A stretch of 34,380 nt of DNA from Oxalobacteraceae bacterium UBA6704 (GCA_002454505.1 DKJA01000156.1:1-34380), one strand, 5' to 3'. Numbered from the stretch's first letter, positions 1 to 8,461 are shown. Numbers and translations are program-made. Notes: a model not told the origin generated them from the sequence alone.

Positions 1-52
1 GGCGTCGACTGCTTGCGGCTGGTGTTCTGCACCGTCACGTCATACTTCAGTT
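1..52 (-). pseudogene. Partial duplicated C-terminal segment of the DUF4136 lipoprotein gene (copy A)
   Basis: Read on the minus strand, this stretch encodes YDVTVQNTSRKQSTP, the same peptide found near the C-terminus of the intact gene at 501-1151. It begins abruptly next to the first inverted repeat and continues past the left edge of the window, so its end is not visible. One codon differs silently from the intact gene (GTG against GTC for valine). There is no start codon or upstream coding sequence, so it is a gene fragment, not a gene. Confidence 0.7.
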
Positions 53-62
53 GATGCGGCCG

Positions 63-127
63 GGGCCTGTCCCCGGGGTTGACGTTGACTTTGTATCGAG
101 CAGAAGAGCAACCCCGGGGACAGGCCC
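63..127. repeat. Long inverted repeat, copy 1 of 3
   Basis: Two perfect 19-base arms (63-81, GGGCCTGTCCCCGGGGTTG, and 109-127, its reverse complement) enclose a 27-base loop. Two related copies lie at 295-359 and 414-478 with the same arm and loop lengths. As RNA it would form a very stable hairpin, but no T-run follows, so it is not a standard terminator. A short CAGGGACAGTCCCC tail follows copies 1 and 3. Confidence 0.9.
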
Positions 128-149
128 TTGCAGGGACAGTCCCCACCCC

Positions 150-288
150 CTACTGCAACTCCAGATCCACCCGCTTGGCCTTCCCGCTCTCCCCAGGAAA
201 ACCGGTAAACGCACTCTGCACCAGCAGCGGCATCACCAGCGGCGTCGACTGCTTGCGGCTCGTGTTCTGCATCGTGACGTCATGCGAC
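150..288 (-). pseudogene. Duplicated C-terminal segment of the DUF4136 lipoprotein gene (copy B)
   Basis: This is a second copy of the final ~43 codons of the neighbouring lipoprotein gene, offset by exactly 351 bases from the intact copy (150 against 501). It lacks any start codon and is bounded by inverted repeats. About eight bases differ from the intact gene. Seven are silent (third positions, plus TAG for TAA as stop) and one changes valine to methionine. This pattern suggests the segment diverged while still being translated, for example within a full-length paralogue, before it was left here as a fragment. Confidence 0.8.
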
Positions 289-294
289 TGGCTG

Positions 295-359
295 GGGACT
301 GTCCCCGGGGTTGATGTTGACTTTGTATCGAGCAGAAGAGCAACCCCGGGGACAGTCCC
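295..359. repeat. Long inverted repeat, copy 2 of 3
   Basis: Perfect 19-base arms (295-313 and 341-359) enclose a 27-base loop that differs from copy 1 at one position. Relative to copies 1 and 3, the left arm has GGGACTG instead of GGGCCTG, and the right arm carries the matching change (CAGTCCC for CAGGCCC). Pairing is therefore preserved. A shorter GGGACAGTCCCC palindrome follows at about 364-376. Confidence 0.9.
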
Positions 360-413
360 GTTCCGGGACAGTCCCCACCCCGGCCGGGGACTGGCTGGGG
401 ACTGTCCCCGCAG

Positions 414-478
414 GGGCCTGTCCCCGGGGTTGACGTTGACTTTGTATTGAGCAGAAGAGCAACCCCGGGGACAGGCCC
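414..478. repeat. Long inverted repeat, copy 3 of 3
   Basis: Same element as copy 1, displaced by 351 bases, with 19-base arms at 414-432 and 460-478 and one loop difference. It ends 22 bases beyond the stop codon of the DUF4136 gene, so it could lie in that gene's mRNA 3' end and stabilise it or end transcription. Confidence 0.9.
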
Positions 479-500
479 TTGCAGGGACAGTCCCCATCCC

Positions 501-1151
501 TTACTGCAACTCCAGATCCACCCGCTTCGCCTTCCCGCTCTCGCCAGGGAAGCCGGTGAACGCACTCTGCACCAGCAGCGGCATCACCAGCGGCGTCGAC
601 TGCTTGCGGCTGGTGTTCTGCACCGTGACGTCATACAGCTTGCGGCCGGATTTGTCGTTGATCTGCACGTTCAGCTTGCGCTCGTAGTTGTGATAGATGA
701 CCTCGCGGTATTCCATCGGGCCGTACATCCACGGGTCGTAATACGGCCGGAACGCGTAATAGCGGTACCGGTAGCGCATCGGGTAGTAGCCGCGGTACGG
801 GAAGCCATAGGCGCCCCAGTACGGGCCGCGCGAATAGAAGAACGGGTCGGACGCCTGCAGCGAGCGGGTCGGGCGGTCGATGGTCGAGAACGCCATGTCC
901 ACGCGCAGCTGCGCATGGCTGGACGAATCCGCCTGCGAGAAGCCCAGCTTGGCCAGTTCGCTGGCCACCAGGCCCTGGTAGCTGCGGTATTCCAGCGTGT
1001 CCTCGCTGGGCACCGGCGTGTCGAACACGAACGTTTTCTCCTGCAGTTCGGTGGGCCACTGGTGGAACACGGTGACGTCGCTGCGGATGGTCGTTGCGCA
1101 CCCGCCCAGCAGCAGGCTGCCCGCCGCGACAAGGATTGCCAAGGATTTCAT
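501..1151 (-). CDS. DUF4136-family outer-membrane lipoprotein
   Basis: This predicts a 216-residue lipoprotein. The start at 1151 is preferred over an in-frame upstream ATG at 1184. It has a GGGAG ribosome site just upstream and opens directly into a lipoprotein signal peptide (MKSLAILVAAGSLLLGGC, lipobox LGGC, lipidated Cys18). The mature part begins with the DUF4136 pattern (T-T-I-R-S-D-V-T-V-F-H-Q-W). It has a Tyr/Arg-rich stretch in the middle (about residues 115-160) and a conserved C-terminal block. Proteins of this family are secreted lipoproteins of unknown function. The gene is transcribed away from pepN across a ~200-base divergent gap. Its last ~43 codons are duplicated downstream (copies A and B). 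Family assignment is from sequence pattern; the function is unknown. Confidence 0.85.
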   Translation of the reverse strand: MKSLAILVAAGSLLLGGCATTIRSDVTVFHQWPTELQEKTFVFDTPVPSEDTLEYRSYQGLVASELAKLGFSQADSSSHAQLRVDMAFSTIDRPTRSLQASDPFFYSRGPYWGAYGFPYRGYYPMRYRYRYYAFRPYYDPWMYGPMEYREVIYHNYERKLNVQINDKSGRKLYDVTVQNTSRKQSTPLVMPLLVQSAFTGFPGESGKAKRVDLELQ

Positions 1152-1316
1152 GATCTGCTCCCAGAAAAAAGGTATTTCCCGCATTCAGTTTAAATTCCGC
1201 GGGTCGGCACCGCTCGATTATTACAGAATGTTACGGCGCGTGGAAAACCTGAAAAGAATCGCGTGCCGACGACACGCGAGCCAGGTTCAAATGAGCCCCT
1301 TGTTGCGGGCCCGAGT

Positions 1317-1325
1317 TGGTAAAAT
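1317..1325 (+). promoter_or_regulatory. Probable extended -10 promoter of pepN
   Basis: TGG followed by TAAAAT forms an extended -10 element 29 bases before the pepN ATG. No good -35 box sits at standard spacing. An inverted repeat CGCGTG-N7-CACGCG at 1260-1278 lies upstream and could be an operator, but it is short. Confidence 0.4.
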
Positions 1326-1354
1326 AGCCTTTTGTCCTTCCTGGTGACCGCCCC

Positions 1355-3988
1355 ATGAGAACCGACAGCCCGCAAACGATCTACCGCAAAGACTACACCC
1401 CGCCCAGCTACCTCGTGGAAACCGTGGAACTGGGCTTCGACCTCGATCCCGTCCGCACGATCGTCGCCAACCGAATCACGCTGCGCCACAATCCCGACAG
1501 CACCAGCCACGACATCGTGCTGCAGGGCGAGGACATCGAACTGGTGGCCGTGCGCCTGAACGGCACCGTGCTCAACCCTGGCCAGTACATACTGGGGACG
1601 AACACGCTGACGATCAAGAAGGCGCCGCTGAACGTGGTGCTGGAAATCGAGAGCCTGTGCAATCCGGAAAAGAACACCACGCTGTCCGGCCTGTACGTGT
1701 CGAACGGCAGTTTCTATACGCAGTGCGAAGCGGAAGGCTTCCGCCGCATCACGTATTTCCCCGACCGCCCGGACGTGATGGCCAAGTACACGGTGATGCT
1801 GCGCGCGGACAAGCAGAACTATCCGGTGCTGCTGTCGAACGGTAACCTCGTCGAAGAGGGCGACCTGCCCGATGGCCGCCACTACGCCAAGTGGGAAGAT
1901 CCGTTCAAGAAGCCTTCGTACCTGTTCGCGCTGGTGGCCGCCAAGCTGGTCTGCCAGGAAGAAACGTTCAAGCTGGCCGACGGCCGCGATGCGCTGCTGC
2001 AGGTATGGGTCGAAGAGGGCAACCTCGACAAGACCGACTACGCGATGCAGTCGCTGAAGAACTCGATCCGCTGGGACGAAGAGCGCTGGGGCCTCGAGCT
2101 GGACCTGGACCGCTTCATGATCGTCGCCGTCGGCGACTTCAACATGGGCGCGATGGAAAACAAGGGCCTGAACATCTTCAACACGAAGTTCGTGCTGGCC
2201 AATCCCGCCACCGCCACCGACATCGACTTCGCCGGCATCGAGGCCGTGGTCGGCCACGAGTACTTCCACAACTGGACGGGCAACCGCGTCACGTGCCGCG
2301 ACTGGTTCCAGCTGTCGCTGAAGGAAGGCCTGACCGTGTTCCGCGACCAGGAATTCTCCGCCGACATGATCGGCACGGACAGCGGCCGCGCCGTCACCCG
2401 CATCGACCAGGTGCGCACGCTGCGCCAGGCCCAGTTCCCCGAGGATGCCGGCCCGATGGCCCACCCCGTGCGCCCGGACTCGTTCGTGGAGATCAATAAT
2501 TTCTACACGGTGACCGTGTATGAAAAGGGCGCCGAAGTCGTCCGTATGTACCAGACGCTGCTGGGCCGCGACGCCTTCCGCAAGGGCATGGACCTGTACT
2601 TCGCCCGCCACGACGGCCAGGCCGTCACGTGCGACGACTTCCGCGCCGCGATGGCATCGGCGGGCGGCCGCGACCTGACGCAGTTCGAGCGCTGGTACAG
2701 CCAGGCCGGCACGCCGGTCGTCACGGCGCGCGGCGAATACGATGCCGATGCGAAGAGTTACGCACTGACGCTGTCCCAGCATTGCCCGCCCACGCCGGGC
2801 CAGGCCGAGAAGCTGCCGTTCCACATCCCCGTGGCCGTCGGCCTGCTGGCCGCGGACGGCACCGACCTGCCGCTCAACCCGGCCGGCGACACCACCGTGG
2901 TGCTGGAACTGACCGAGGCCGAGCAGACCTTCCGCTTCGACGGCATCGCCGAGGCGCCGACGCCATCGCTGCTGCGCGACTTCTCGGCACCCGTCACGCT
3001 GGAATACCCGTACACGGACGAAGAGCTGCTGCACCTGTTCCGCCACGACAGCGACCCGGTGAACCGGTGGGAGGCTGGCCAGCGCCTGGCCATGACGCGC
3101 CTGCTGAAACTGACGGCCGCCGCCCAGCGCAACGAACCGCTGGCGCTGGACTACACGTTCACCGCCGCGCAGCGCGCACTGCTGGTGGACGACACGCTGG
3201 ACGCCGCGTTCCGCGAACAGGCGCTGATGCTGCCGTCCGAATCAGTGATCGCCGACCAGATGGAAGTGGTCGATCCGCAGGCCATCCACCGCGCCCGCCA
3301 GTACATGCGCAAGACGATTGCCACCACGCTGCGCGCCGAGCTGCTCGACGCGCATGCGGCGAACGCCACACCGGGGCCGTATAGCCCGGACGCCGTCTCG
3401 GCCGGCAAGCGCGGCCTGAAGAACCTGGCGCTGGCCTACCTGCTGGCCGCGCCGGATGCCGAGGTGATCGAACTGGCGCAGCGCCAGTTCGACGAAGCCA
3501 CCAACATGACGGACCGCGCCGCCGCCCTGGTGGCGCTGATCCACAGCGGCGCCGACGTGGCCGATGCGCTGCAGGCGTTCTACGCGCAGTTCAAGGGCGA
3601 GGCGCTGGTGGTCGACAAGTGGTTCGCAATGCAGGCCGCGGCACCGACCACCACCGTGGACGACATCCGCGCGCTGATGCAGCATCCGGCCTTCACGCTG
3701 AAGACGCCGAACCGCGCGCGCAGCCTGCTGTTCAACTTCGCCAATGGCAACCCGTCGCAATTCCACGCGCCGGACGGCAGCGGCTACGACTTCTGGGCCG
3801 AACACGTGGTGCAGCTGGACGCGCTGAACCCGCAGGTCGCCGCCCGCTTCGCGCGCAGCATGGACCGCTGGCGCCGTTACGCACCGGAGCTGCAAGCGCA
3901 TATGCGCCGCGCGCTGGAGCAGGTGGCCGCCGCGCCGAAGCTGTCCAACGACGTGATGGAAGTCGTCTCCAAAGCGCTCGCCAACTAA
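1355..3988 (+). CDS. pepN: Aminopeptidase N (M1 metallopeptidase)
   Basis: This is an 877-residue cytoplasmic zinc aminopeptidase that removes N-terminal amino acids from peptides in the final steps of protein turnover. The gamma-/proteobacterial PepN type is about 870 residues, so the gene is full length. Visible signatures are the exopeptidase motif GAMEN at residues 265-269 and the zinc site HEYFH at 301-305, with the third ligand Glu324 in LKEGLTVF. The C-terminal half matches the alpha-helical domains of PepN (DUF3458 and the ARM-like tail). The start ATG follows a plausible extended -10 promoter. fbp follows after 26 bases and could be co-transcribed. GC-rich codon use contrasts with the island genes downstream. 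Confidence 0.97.
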   Translation: MRTDSPQTIYRKDYTPPSYLVETVELGFDLDPVRTIVANRITLRHNPDSTSHDIVLQGEDIELVAVRLNGTVLNPGQYILGTNTLTIKKAPLNVVLEIESLCNPEKNTTLSGLYVSNGSFYTQCEAEGFRRITYFPDRPDVMAKYTVMLRADKQNYPVLLSNGNLVEEGDLPDGRHYAKWEDPFKKPSYLFALVAAKLVCQEETFKLADGRDALLQVWVEEGNLDKTDYAMQSLKNSIRWDEERWGLELDLDRFMIVAVGDFNMGAMENKGLNIFNTKFVLANPATATDIDFAGIEAVVGHEYFHNWTGNRVTCRDWFQLSLKEGLTVFRDQEFSADMIGTDSGRAVTRIDQVRTLRQAQFPEDAGPMAHPVRPDSFVEINNFYTVTVYEKGAEVVRMYQTLLGRDAFRKGMDLYFARHDGQAVTCDDFRAAMASAGGRDLTQFERWYSQAGTPVVTARGEYDADAKSYALTLSQHCPPTPGQAEKLPFHIPVAVGLLAADGTDLPLNPAGDTTVVLELTEAEQTFRFDGIAEAPTPSLLRDFSAPVTLEYPYTDEELLHLFRHDSDPVNRWEAGQRLAMTRLLKLTAAAQRNEPLALDYTFTAAQRALLVDDTLDAAFREQALMLPSESVIADQMEVVDPQAIHRARQYMRKTIATTLRAELLDAHAANATPGPYSPDAVSAGKRGLKNLALAYLLAAPDAEVIELAQRQFDEATNMTDRAAALVALIHSGADVADALQAFYAQFKGEALVVDKWFAMQAAAPTTTVDDIRALMQHPAFTLKTPNRARSLLFNFANGNPSQFHAPDGSGYDFWAEHVVQLDALNPQVAARFARSMDRWRRYAPELQAHMRRALEQVAAAPKLSNDVMEVVSKALAN

Positions 3989-4014
3989 AACAAATCACAT
4001 AACCAGGGAATGCC

Positions 4015-5016
4015 ATGAAACGTATCAGCCTCACCCAGCACCTCGTCGAAGAGCAGCGCCAGCACAACACCATTCCGGCCGAGCTGCGCCTGCTGATCGA
4101 GGTGGTGGCCCGCGCCTGCAAGACGATCAGCCACTCCGTCGGCAAGGGCGCCCTCGGCGACGTGCTGGGCGCGCTGGAAACCGAGAACGTGCAGGGCGAA
4201 GTGCAGAAGAAGCTCGACGTGATCTCCAACGAGATCCTGCTGGAGGCAAACGAGTGGGGCGGCCACCTGGCCGCGATGGCATCCGAAGAGATGGAATCGA
4301 TCCACCTGATCCCGAACCGTTATCCGAAGGGCGAATACATGCTGGTGTTCGACCCGCTGGACGGCTCGTCGAACATCGACGTCAACGTGTCGATCGGCAC
4401 GATCTTCTCGGTGCTGAAGGCGCCGGAAGGCATGGCCACGCCAACGGAGCAGGACTTCCTGCAGCCGGGCAGCAAGCAGGTGGCCGCCGGCTACGCCGTC
4501 TACGGCCCGCAGACGATGCTGGTGCTCACCACCGGCAACGGCGTGAACTGCTTCACGCTGGACCGCGAGATGGGTTCGTGGGTGCTCACCCAGCGCAATA
4601 TGCAGATCCCGCCGACGACGCGCGAATTCGCCATCAACATGTCGAACCAGCGCCACTGGCAGCCGCCGGTGCAGCGTTACGTCAACGAACTGCTGGCCGG
4701 CACCACCGGCCCGCGCGGTGCGGACTTCAACATGCGCTGGATCGCCTCGATGGTGGCCGACGTGCACCGCATCCTGAACCGCGGCGGCATCTTCATGTAC
4801 CCGGCCGACGTGCGCGACCCGAGCAAACCCGGCAAGCTGCGCCTGATGTACGAAGCGAACCCGATGGCGTTCATCGTCGAGCAGGCCGGCGGCATGGCGA
4901 CGGACGGCAAGCAGCGCATCCTCGACGTGATCCCGGAAAAGCTGCACCAGCGCCTGCCGGTGTTCCTGGGCTCGCGCGACGAGGTGGCGCTGGTGACGGG
5001 CTATCACCACGAGTGA
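4015..5016 (+). CDS. fbp: Class I fructose-1,6-bisphosphatase
   Basis: This 333-residue cytosolic enzyme hydrolyses fructose 1,6-bisphosphate to fructose 6-phosphate and phosphate in gluconeogenesis. The metal-binding signature FDPLDGSSNIDVNVSIG (about residues 112-128) and the C-terminal substrate-site block around EANPMAFIVEQAGG are intact. Length is typical of the bacterial class I family. It lies 26 bases after pepN on the same strand, with AGGGAATGCC-type spacing before ATG, and probably shares its transcript. Pairing of pepN and fbp is common in betaproteobacteria (recalled, not checked). No clear terminator is visible after the stop. Confidence 0.96.
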   Translation: MKRISLTQHLVEEQRQHNTIPAELRLLIEVVARACKTISHSVGKGALGDVLGALETENVQGEVQKKLDVISNEILLEANEWGGHLAAMASEEMESIHLIPNRYPKGEYMLVFDPLDGSSNIDVNVSIGTIFSVLKAPEGMATPTEQDFLQPGSKQVAAGYAVYGPQTMLVLTTGNGVNCFTLDREMGSWVLTQRNMQIPPTTREFAINMSNQRHWQPPVQRYVNELLAGTTGPRGADFNMRWIASMVADVHRILNRGGIFMYPADVRDPSKPGKLRLMYEANPMAFIVEQAGGMATDGKQRILDVIPEKLHQRLPVFLGSRDEVALVTGYHHE

Positions 5017-5112
5017 TGGGCGGGTTGCCGGGGTCTGTTGGGTGCCGTTTGGCTGCTGTTTGGCCGGCGAAACTTTTTTGAAAAGAGACCCTAGGCAACT
5101 GTAAAAACGGTT

Positions 5113-5120
5113 GCTATAAT
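5113..5120 (+). promoter_or_regulatory. Extended -10 promoter of the tRNA-Thr gene
   Basis: TGC immediately followed by a perfect TATAAT gives a strong extended -10 element about 98 bases before the tRNA. No clear -35 is seen at 17 bases. The transcript would carry a leader of roughly 90 bases before the mature tRNA. Confidence 0.6.
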
Positions 5121-5217
5121 GATGCCTCTTCACCGCTGGTGCGGCTCAGATGGCAGGATTGCCAGGTTGAGTAAGTCGCCGGGGATGGAGGAAAAGGTTA
5201 GACGCAGTACAGGTTTA

Positions 5218-5293
5218 GCCGCTGTAGCTCAGTCGGTAGAGCAGCGCATTCGTAATGCGAAGGTCACCAGTTCGATTCCGGTCAGCGGCACCA
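5218..5293 (+). tRNA. tRNA-Thr (anticodon CGT)
   Basis: The gene folds as a complete cloverleaf. The acceptor stem GCCGCTG pairs with CAGCGGC, followed by A and an encoded CCA. The D arm is GCTC/GAGC, and the anticodon loop TTCGTAA has anticodon CGT, which reads the threonine codon ACG. The anticodon arm matches E. coli thrW as I recall it. The T loop is TTCGATT. One T-stem pair is an A-C mismatch (ACCAG against CCGGT), which is unusual. The thrW-type tRNA is a classic integration site for P4-like integrases, and a relic of such an integrase lies just downstream. Confidence 0.95.
5270..5287 (+). repeat. Candidate island attachment site (left), inside the tRNA 3' end
   Basis: Bases 5270-5287 of the tRNA T-arm and acceptor region match 23147-23164 at 16 of 18 positions in the same orientation. 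That is what integration into a tRNA 3' end leaves behind. The match is short and imperfect, so the right-hand partner is a candidate only. Confidence 0.4.
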
Positions 5294-5327
5294 AATAGTG
5301 GTTTTGGCAAGTTCAAAACCGTAAAAG

Positions 5328-5363
5328 AACCCGATCTCACTTATAGGTGGATCGGGTTTTTTT
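5328..5363 (+). terminator. Rho-independent terminator after tRNA-Thr
   Basis: The stem AACCCGATC/GATCGGGTT, extended by CAC/GTG, is followed by a run of seven T. It lies 35 bases beyond the tRNA CCA end and should end the tRNA transcript. Confidence 0.9.
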
Positions 5364-5464
5364 GGTTTGTGCCGACCCATCGCGCGCACTGAAGCTCGGA
5401 AAATTAGTCGGATTCTTAGGTATCTGTCTGAAGAGCTCGCTCGGAGATGCGTGCCAAGATTCTC

Positions 5465-5876
5465 GCATTCGAACTTCTCGCCAGGGATTTGGCTGCGCAA
5501 TGTGGCTGCCACACCCCTCCCGTCAGCGCTCACAAAAAATCCGGGGCTGGCTCGAGAACAATATTTTCCCGTACTGGGAGACGACCGACCTGCGAGCTTA
5601 AGCCAAGCGACATGCTGCTCGCTGTACAGAAAATAGAAGCGCGTGGTTGGGTCGAGTCGGCTCACCGCGTCAAGCGGGTGGGCGGCCAGATATTCTGCTA
5701 CGTAGTGGTGGGAGGCGAGTCGAGCGTGATCTTGCCGTCGATCTTCGTGGCGCACTCGCGCCTCCCAAGAAGGAAATTTCTCCATCACCGAACCGAAGTA
5801 TGTCGGTCTGCTGTTGCGTGCGGCTTATGGCGCAACGGTTTTCGCAGCAGTGGCGGCCAGCATCAATACGCTTTAG
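5465..5876 (+). pseudogene. Degraded P4-type tyrosine integrase (frameshifted remnant)
   Basis: No single frame is intact, but successive frames give pieces that line up in order with the middle of P4-family tyrosine integrases. FELLARD (5468) is followed by KIRGWLENNIFPYW (about 5536-5577), then ELKPSDMLLAVQKIEARG (5594 on) with ESAHRVKRVGGQIFCYVV, then DLAVDLRGALAPPKK (about 5728-5772) and GNFSITEPKYVGLLLRA (5772 on), which stops at 5876. At least three frameshifts are needed. The N-terminal domain and the catalytic C-terminal half with the Arg/His/Tyr residues are missing. The position directly downstream of a thrW-type tRNA is where an island's integrase is expected. It is inactive and presumably once mobilised the island. 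Confidence 0.8.
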
Positions 5877-6553
5877 AGCGCAAGAGGCTAGGCGCCGATG
5901 TGATTTCGCCGCCGAGTGCGGTACGACAGCCGCCTAGCATCCGCTCCGATGCATGCTGATTTGAGTGAAACTGCGAGCTGAACCTCGGTGCTCTGAGATG
6001 CAGCCACCTGTAGCGCCTTCTCGCTTGCGATGTCGATATCGCCAGTAACCCGTTTCAAGCACGCTGTTCACGTCCCAATTCTCGCGTTCGCGTCGTATCG
6101 ATGCCCGCGCAAGTGCCGTATTACTACCGTTTAGCAACCAGCTGTCCGCTCGTCACAATCCAGCCACTGCCATTGGCAGCTTTGCACGCCGCTTCCCTCT
6201 CTTGCCTGCCGTTTTGACTAAAATTGCAATAAAATTAACAGTTACTGGCCTCGTTTGATGAGATTTATCCAACAAAAGCTCAACTTAGCCCAGCGTACGT
6301 TGATAATATCTTGACAAAAATTTCTAAATTAAACCCGAATTGCCTTTCCGTTCGATATAAACAGTTAATGACTAATAGTTCGAATGGTAGCGTAGAAAAA
6401 CCAAATTCCTTTTGGCAAGAGGCGCTGCTACAATCCGTATCTGCGAACACCCCAAATCTTATAAGGGGAGCCCGTGGCTGTCATACCACGCATATTTCGA
6501 TCGGAAGAGAAGGAATGCGGTGTGGAGAGTGAAAATCCAAAAGGGGGATGTAA
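5877..6553. other. Intergenic region between integrase relic and defence operon
   Basis: No convincing gene is seen. Short open frames on both strands (for example 5934-6137 minus and 6311-6532 plus) show no recognisable family and lack good ribosome sites. From about 6220 the sequence becomes strongly AT-rich and probably holds the promoter of the downstream operon. A TTGACA at 6311-6316 and a TACAAT at 6429-6434 are present, but neither has a good partner at standard spacing. An AAGGGGG ribosome site precedes the ATG at 6554. Confidence 0.5.
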
Positions 6554-8461
6554 ATGATAGATGCCAGCCAGCAGGAGCAGGGTGAAGGCGGAGCGCCGCC
6601 GACCAGCGTTTGGGTGCGCTTTTTGCGGAGCTACGGCCCAACGCCCCAAAACCTGACGATGTTCGATGAATACGTGTCAGGTGCGCTCCGCAGAGCCAAT
6701 GTCCAGCCAATTAGCTTGTCGACGCCGCTTCTGGAAGACATGATCAAACACGTCGAGTCCAGGACACCGGGCTCGATGTTGATAGCCGGTACCGCAGGCG
6801 ACGGCAAGACCTACCACTGTCGGGCGCTATGGACTCGTCTAGGCGGCGATCTTAAGACCTGGGGTGCCAAGGGAAACGTCAAAGAATTGCGTTTGGCTGA
6901 TGGCCGCTTGGCTGTCTTCATCAAGGACCTCTCCGAGTTTAACGGTCACGAGAGCGACCAACCACTCCAGCGCTTTGAGAAGTCGGTGCTCGGCGGCGAT
7001 GACTCTGAGGTCGTAATTCTTGCGGCCAACCACGGTCAAGTGCTCGACCGCTTGCGCGACCTTGGCAAACGCCAGGGCGTCAGACACCCGCTCCGCACGC
7101 CGTTGCAAGAGTGCTTCCTTCAGGCCGGCGCGGCTCCCGATCGCCTGGCGGTGTTTGACCTCAGCCACACGACGACCCGTAAAACCTTCGAAGAGGTCGC
7201 TAAGGCCGTTTCGGGGCACGCCCAATGGGACAACTGCTCGCGCTGCGGTCTGAACTCCGGCGGGAAGGTCTGTCCAATTGACGAGAACCGCCGCCGTTTG
7301 CTGGGCGAGGCTAACGGTGGGCAGCTCGCGGGCCGTCTAGGCGACCTGATCGAGATCGCGCGCCTCAACGGCCTGCATCTGCCCGTGCGCGACCTGCTCG
7401 CCCTTTGCTCGAACATGGTCCTCGGGTATTCCGACGCCAAGTATGCGAAAGAAAACCTTATGACCTGCGCCGACGTGGCGAAGATTCAGGAGGCGGGTTA
7501 CGTCAGCAAGGCCAGTATCTACGCAAACGCCTTCGGGGCGAACCTACCGAAACGCAGGGCTGCTGACCGTCCCGTCTTTAAGGCGTTGGCGGGCTTCGGC
7601 GTCGGCGAGGAGACAACCAACGGCGCCGATGGCCTGCTCGTCTACGGTAAGGACGATTCAAGGCTGCAAACTGATTTTCTGCGGTTAGTTGCCAGCGACA
7701 CCATTTACGGGGCAACCCCGAATTACCTAGCGGCCCAGGACGACTACCTGGAAGGTCACGAGGGAGCCCGAATCGACGGCGGTGCGGCCGAGTTCATGGA
7801 GATGCTCGAAGACCAGCGCCGCAGGCTTTATTTCACGCTGCCTAAAGACGAACTTGGCTACTCACGCTGGGACATGACAGTCTTCCGTTATGCGGGCGAC
7901 TACCTTGGACTAATCGATACGCTAGTGAAGAAGACTGCTCAGGTCAATGAGGTCGTTCGTGGCCGGATCGCGAGGGGCCTGAATCGCGTTTTGACCGGGC
8001 TTCTTTTGGAGAATGCCGACCGAATATTCATCGCAAGTTCCGGCGGATTCACGCAGAGTCGCGTTAGCGTCCTTTGCGATTACGACACATCTGCGCGGCG
8101 GCAAGCCGGCACAGGCATGGCCATTAGGCTCAACGCAATGACAGGTCGTCCTTTCTTGGAGGTTTTACTTGCCCCAGGGACGGCAAACGCGGTGATTTTC
8201 GATCTCACGCCTATTCGCTATGAGTTCCTCGCTCGCGTTGCGGAAGGGGCGCTTCCGGCAAGCTTCTCCAACGAATGCCTTGAAGACCTCTTGGCCTTCA
8301 AAGCCAAGCTCCTACGCAAGGCGGAGACAGTCCGACGGGATGCTGTCGCCGATGACGACGAGGTCGGCGGGGAAGACTCGGGCATGACTCTCAATTTTAT
8401 CGACATCGAGCCCGGTGGCCGCGGTATGACTCGACCTGTGACTGTAAGGGCTCCGGCATGA
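6554..8461 (+). CDS. sspF: SspF/DptF-like P-loop ATPase of a phosphorothioation-linked restriction module
   Basis: This is a 635-residue protein with Walker A GTAGDGKT at residues 79-86 and a beta-strand ending in ANHG (about 153-161) that resembles a sensor-1 Asn. It also has a possible zinc cluster with Cys228, Cys231 and Cys240 (C-x2-C-x8-C). It is the first gene of an overlapping run whose sizes and order (ATPase, ~500-residue partner, ~1800-residue FtsK-like protein) match DndFGH/DptFGH and the SspFGH module. It faces an sspBCD-type modification operon. Family knowledge: SspFGH damages DNA that lacks phosphorothioate and inhibits phage replication. The choice of SspF over DptF rests on the Ssp-type genes nearby and was not tested by search. 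AGGGGG ribosome site 8 bases before ATG. Confidence 0.65.
   Translation: MIDASQQEQGEGGAPPTSVWVRFLRSYGPTPQNLTMFDEYVSGALRRANVQPISLSTPLLEDMIKHVESRTPGSMLIAGTAGDGKTYHCRALWTRLGGDLKTWGAKGNVKELRLADGRLAVFIKDLSEFNGHESDQPLQRFEKSVLGGDDSEVVILAANHGQVLDRLRDLGKRQGVRHPLRTPLQECFLQAGAAPDRLAVFDLSHTTTRKTFEEVAKAVSGHAQWDNCSRCGLNSGGKVCPIDENRRRLLGEANGGQLAGRLGDLIEIARLNGLHLPVRDLLALCSNMVLGYSDAKYAKENLMTCADVAKIQEAGYVSKASIYANAFGANLPKRRAADRPVFKALAGFGVGEETTNGADGLLVYGKDDSRLQTDFLRLVASDTIYGATPNYLAAQDDYLEGHEGARIDGGAAEFMEMLEDQRRRLYFTLPKDELGYSRWDMTVFRYAGDYLGLIDTLVKKTAQVNEVVRGRIARGLNRVLTGLLLENADRIFIASSGGFTQSRVSVLCDYDTSARRQAGTGMAIRLNAMTGRPFLEVLLAPGTANAVIFDLTPIRYEFLARVAEGALPASFSNECLEDLLAFKAKLLRKAETVRRDAVADDDEVGGEDSGMTLNFIDIEPGGRGMTRPVTVRAPA

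Noticed and set aside
63..478. The inverted repeats as a CRISPR array
   Set aside because: Units are internally palindromic with a constant loop, spaced by duplicated gene ends instead of unique spacers, and no cas genes are present.
1190..3046. A 618-codon minus-strand frame opposite pepN
   Set aside because: It is antisense to a clear, full-length aminopeptidase N in GC-rich DNA. Its composition (His/Arg/Val-rich) is typical of shadow frames.
5282..5788. A 168-codon minus-strand frame over the tRNA end and terminator
   Set aside because: It runs through the tRNA 3' end, the terminator and the integrase remnant on the opposite strand. It shows no family resemblance and is a shadow.
5934..6137. 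A possible transposase remnant on the minus strand
   Set aside because: The peptide has some Arg-rich transposase-like flavour, but no recognisable motif, terminal repeats or partner frame was found.
6311..6532. A 73-codon frame before the sspF-like gene
   Set aside because: No ATG start or ribosome site fits, no family is seen, and it lies in the AT-rich leader where the promoter is expected.
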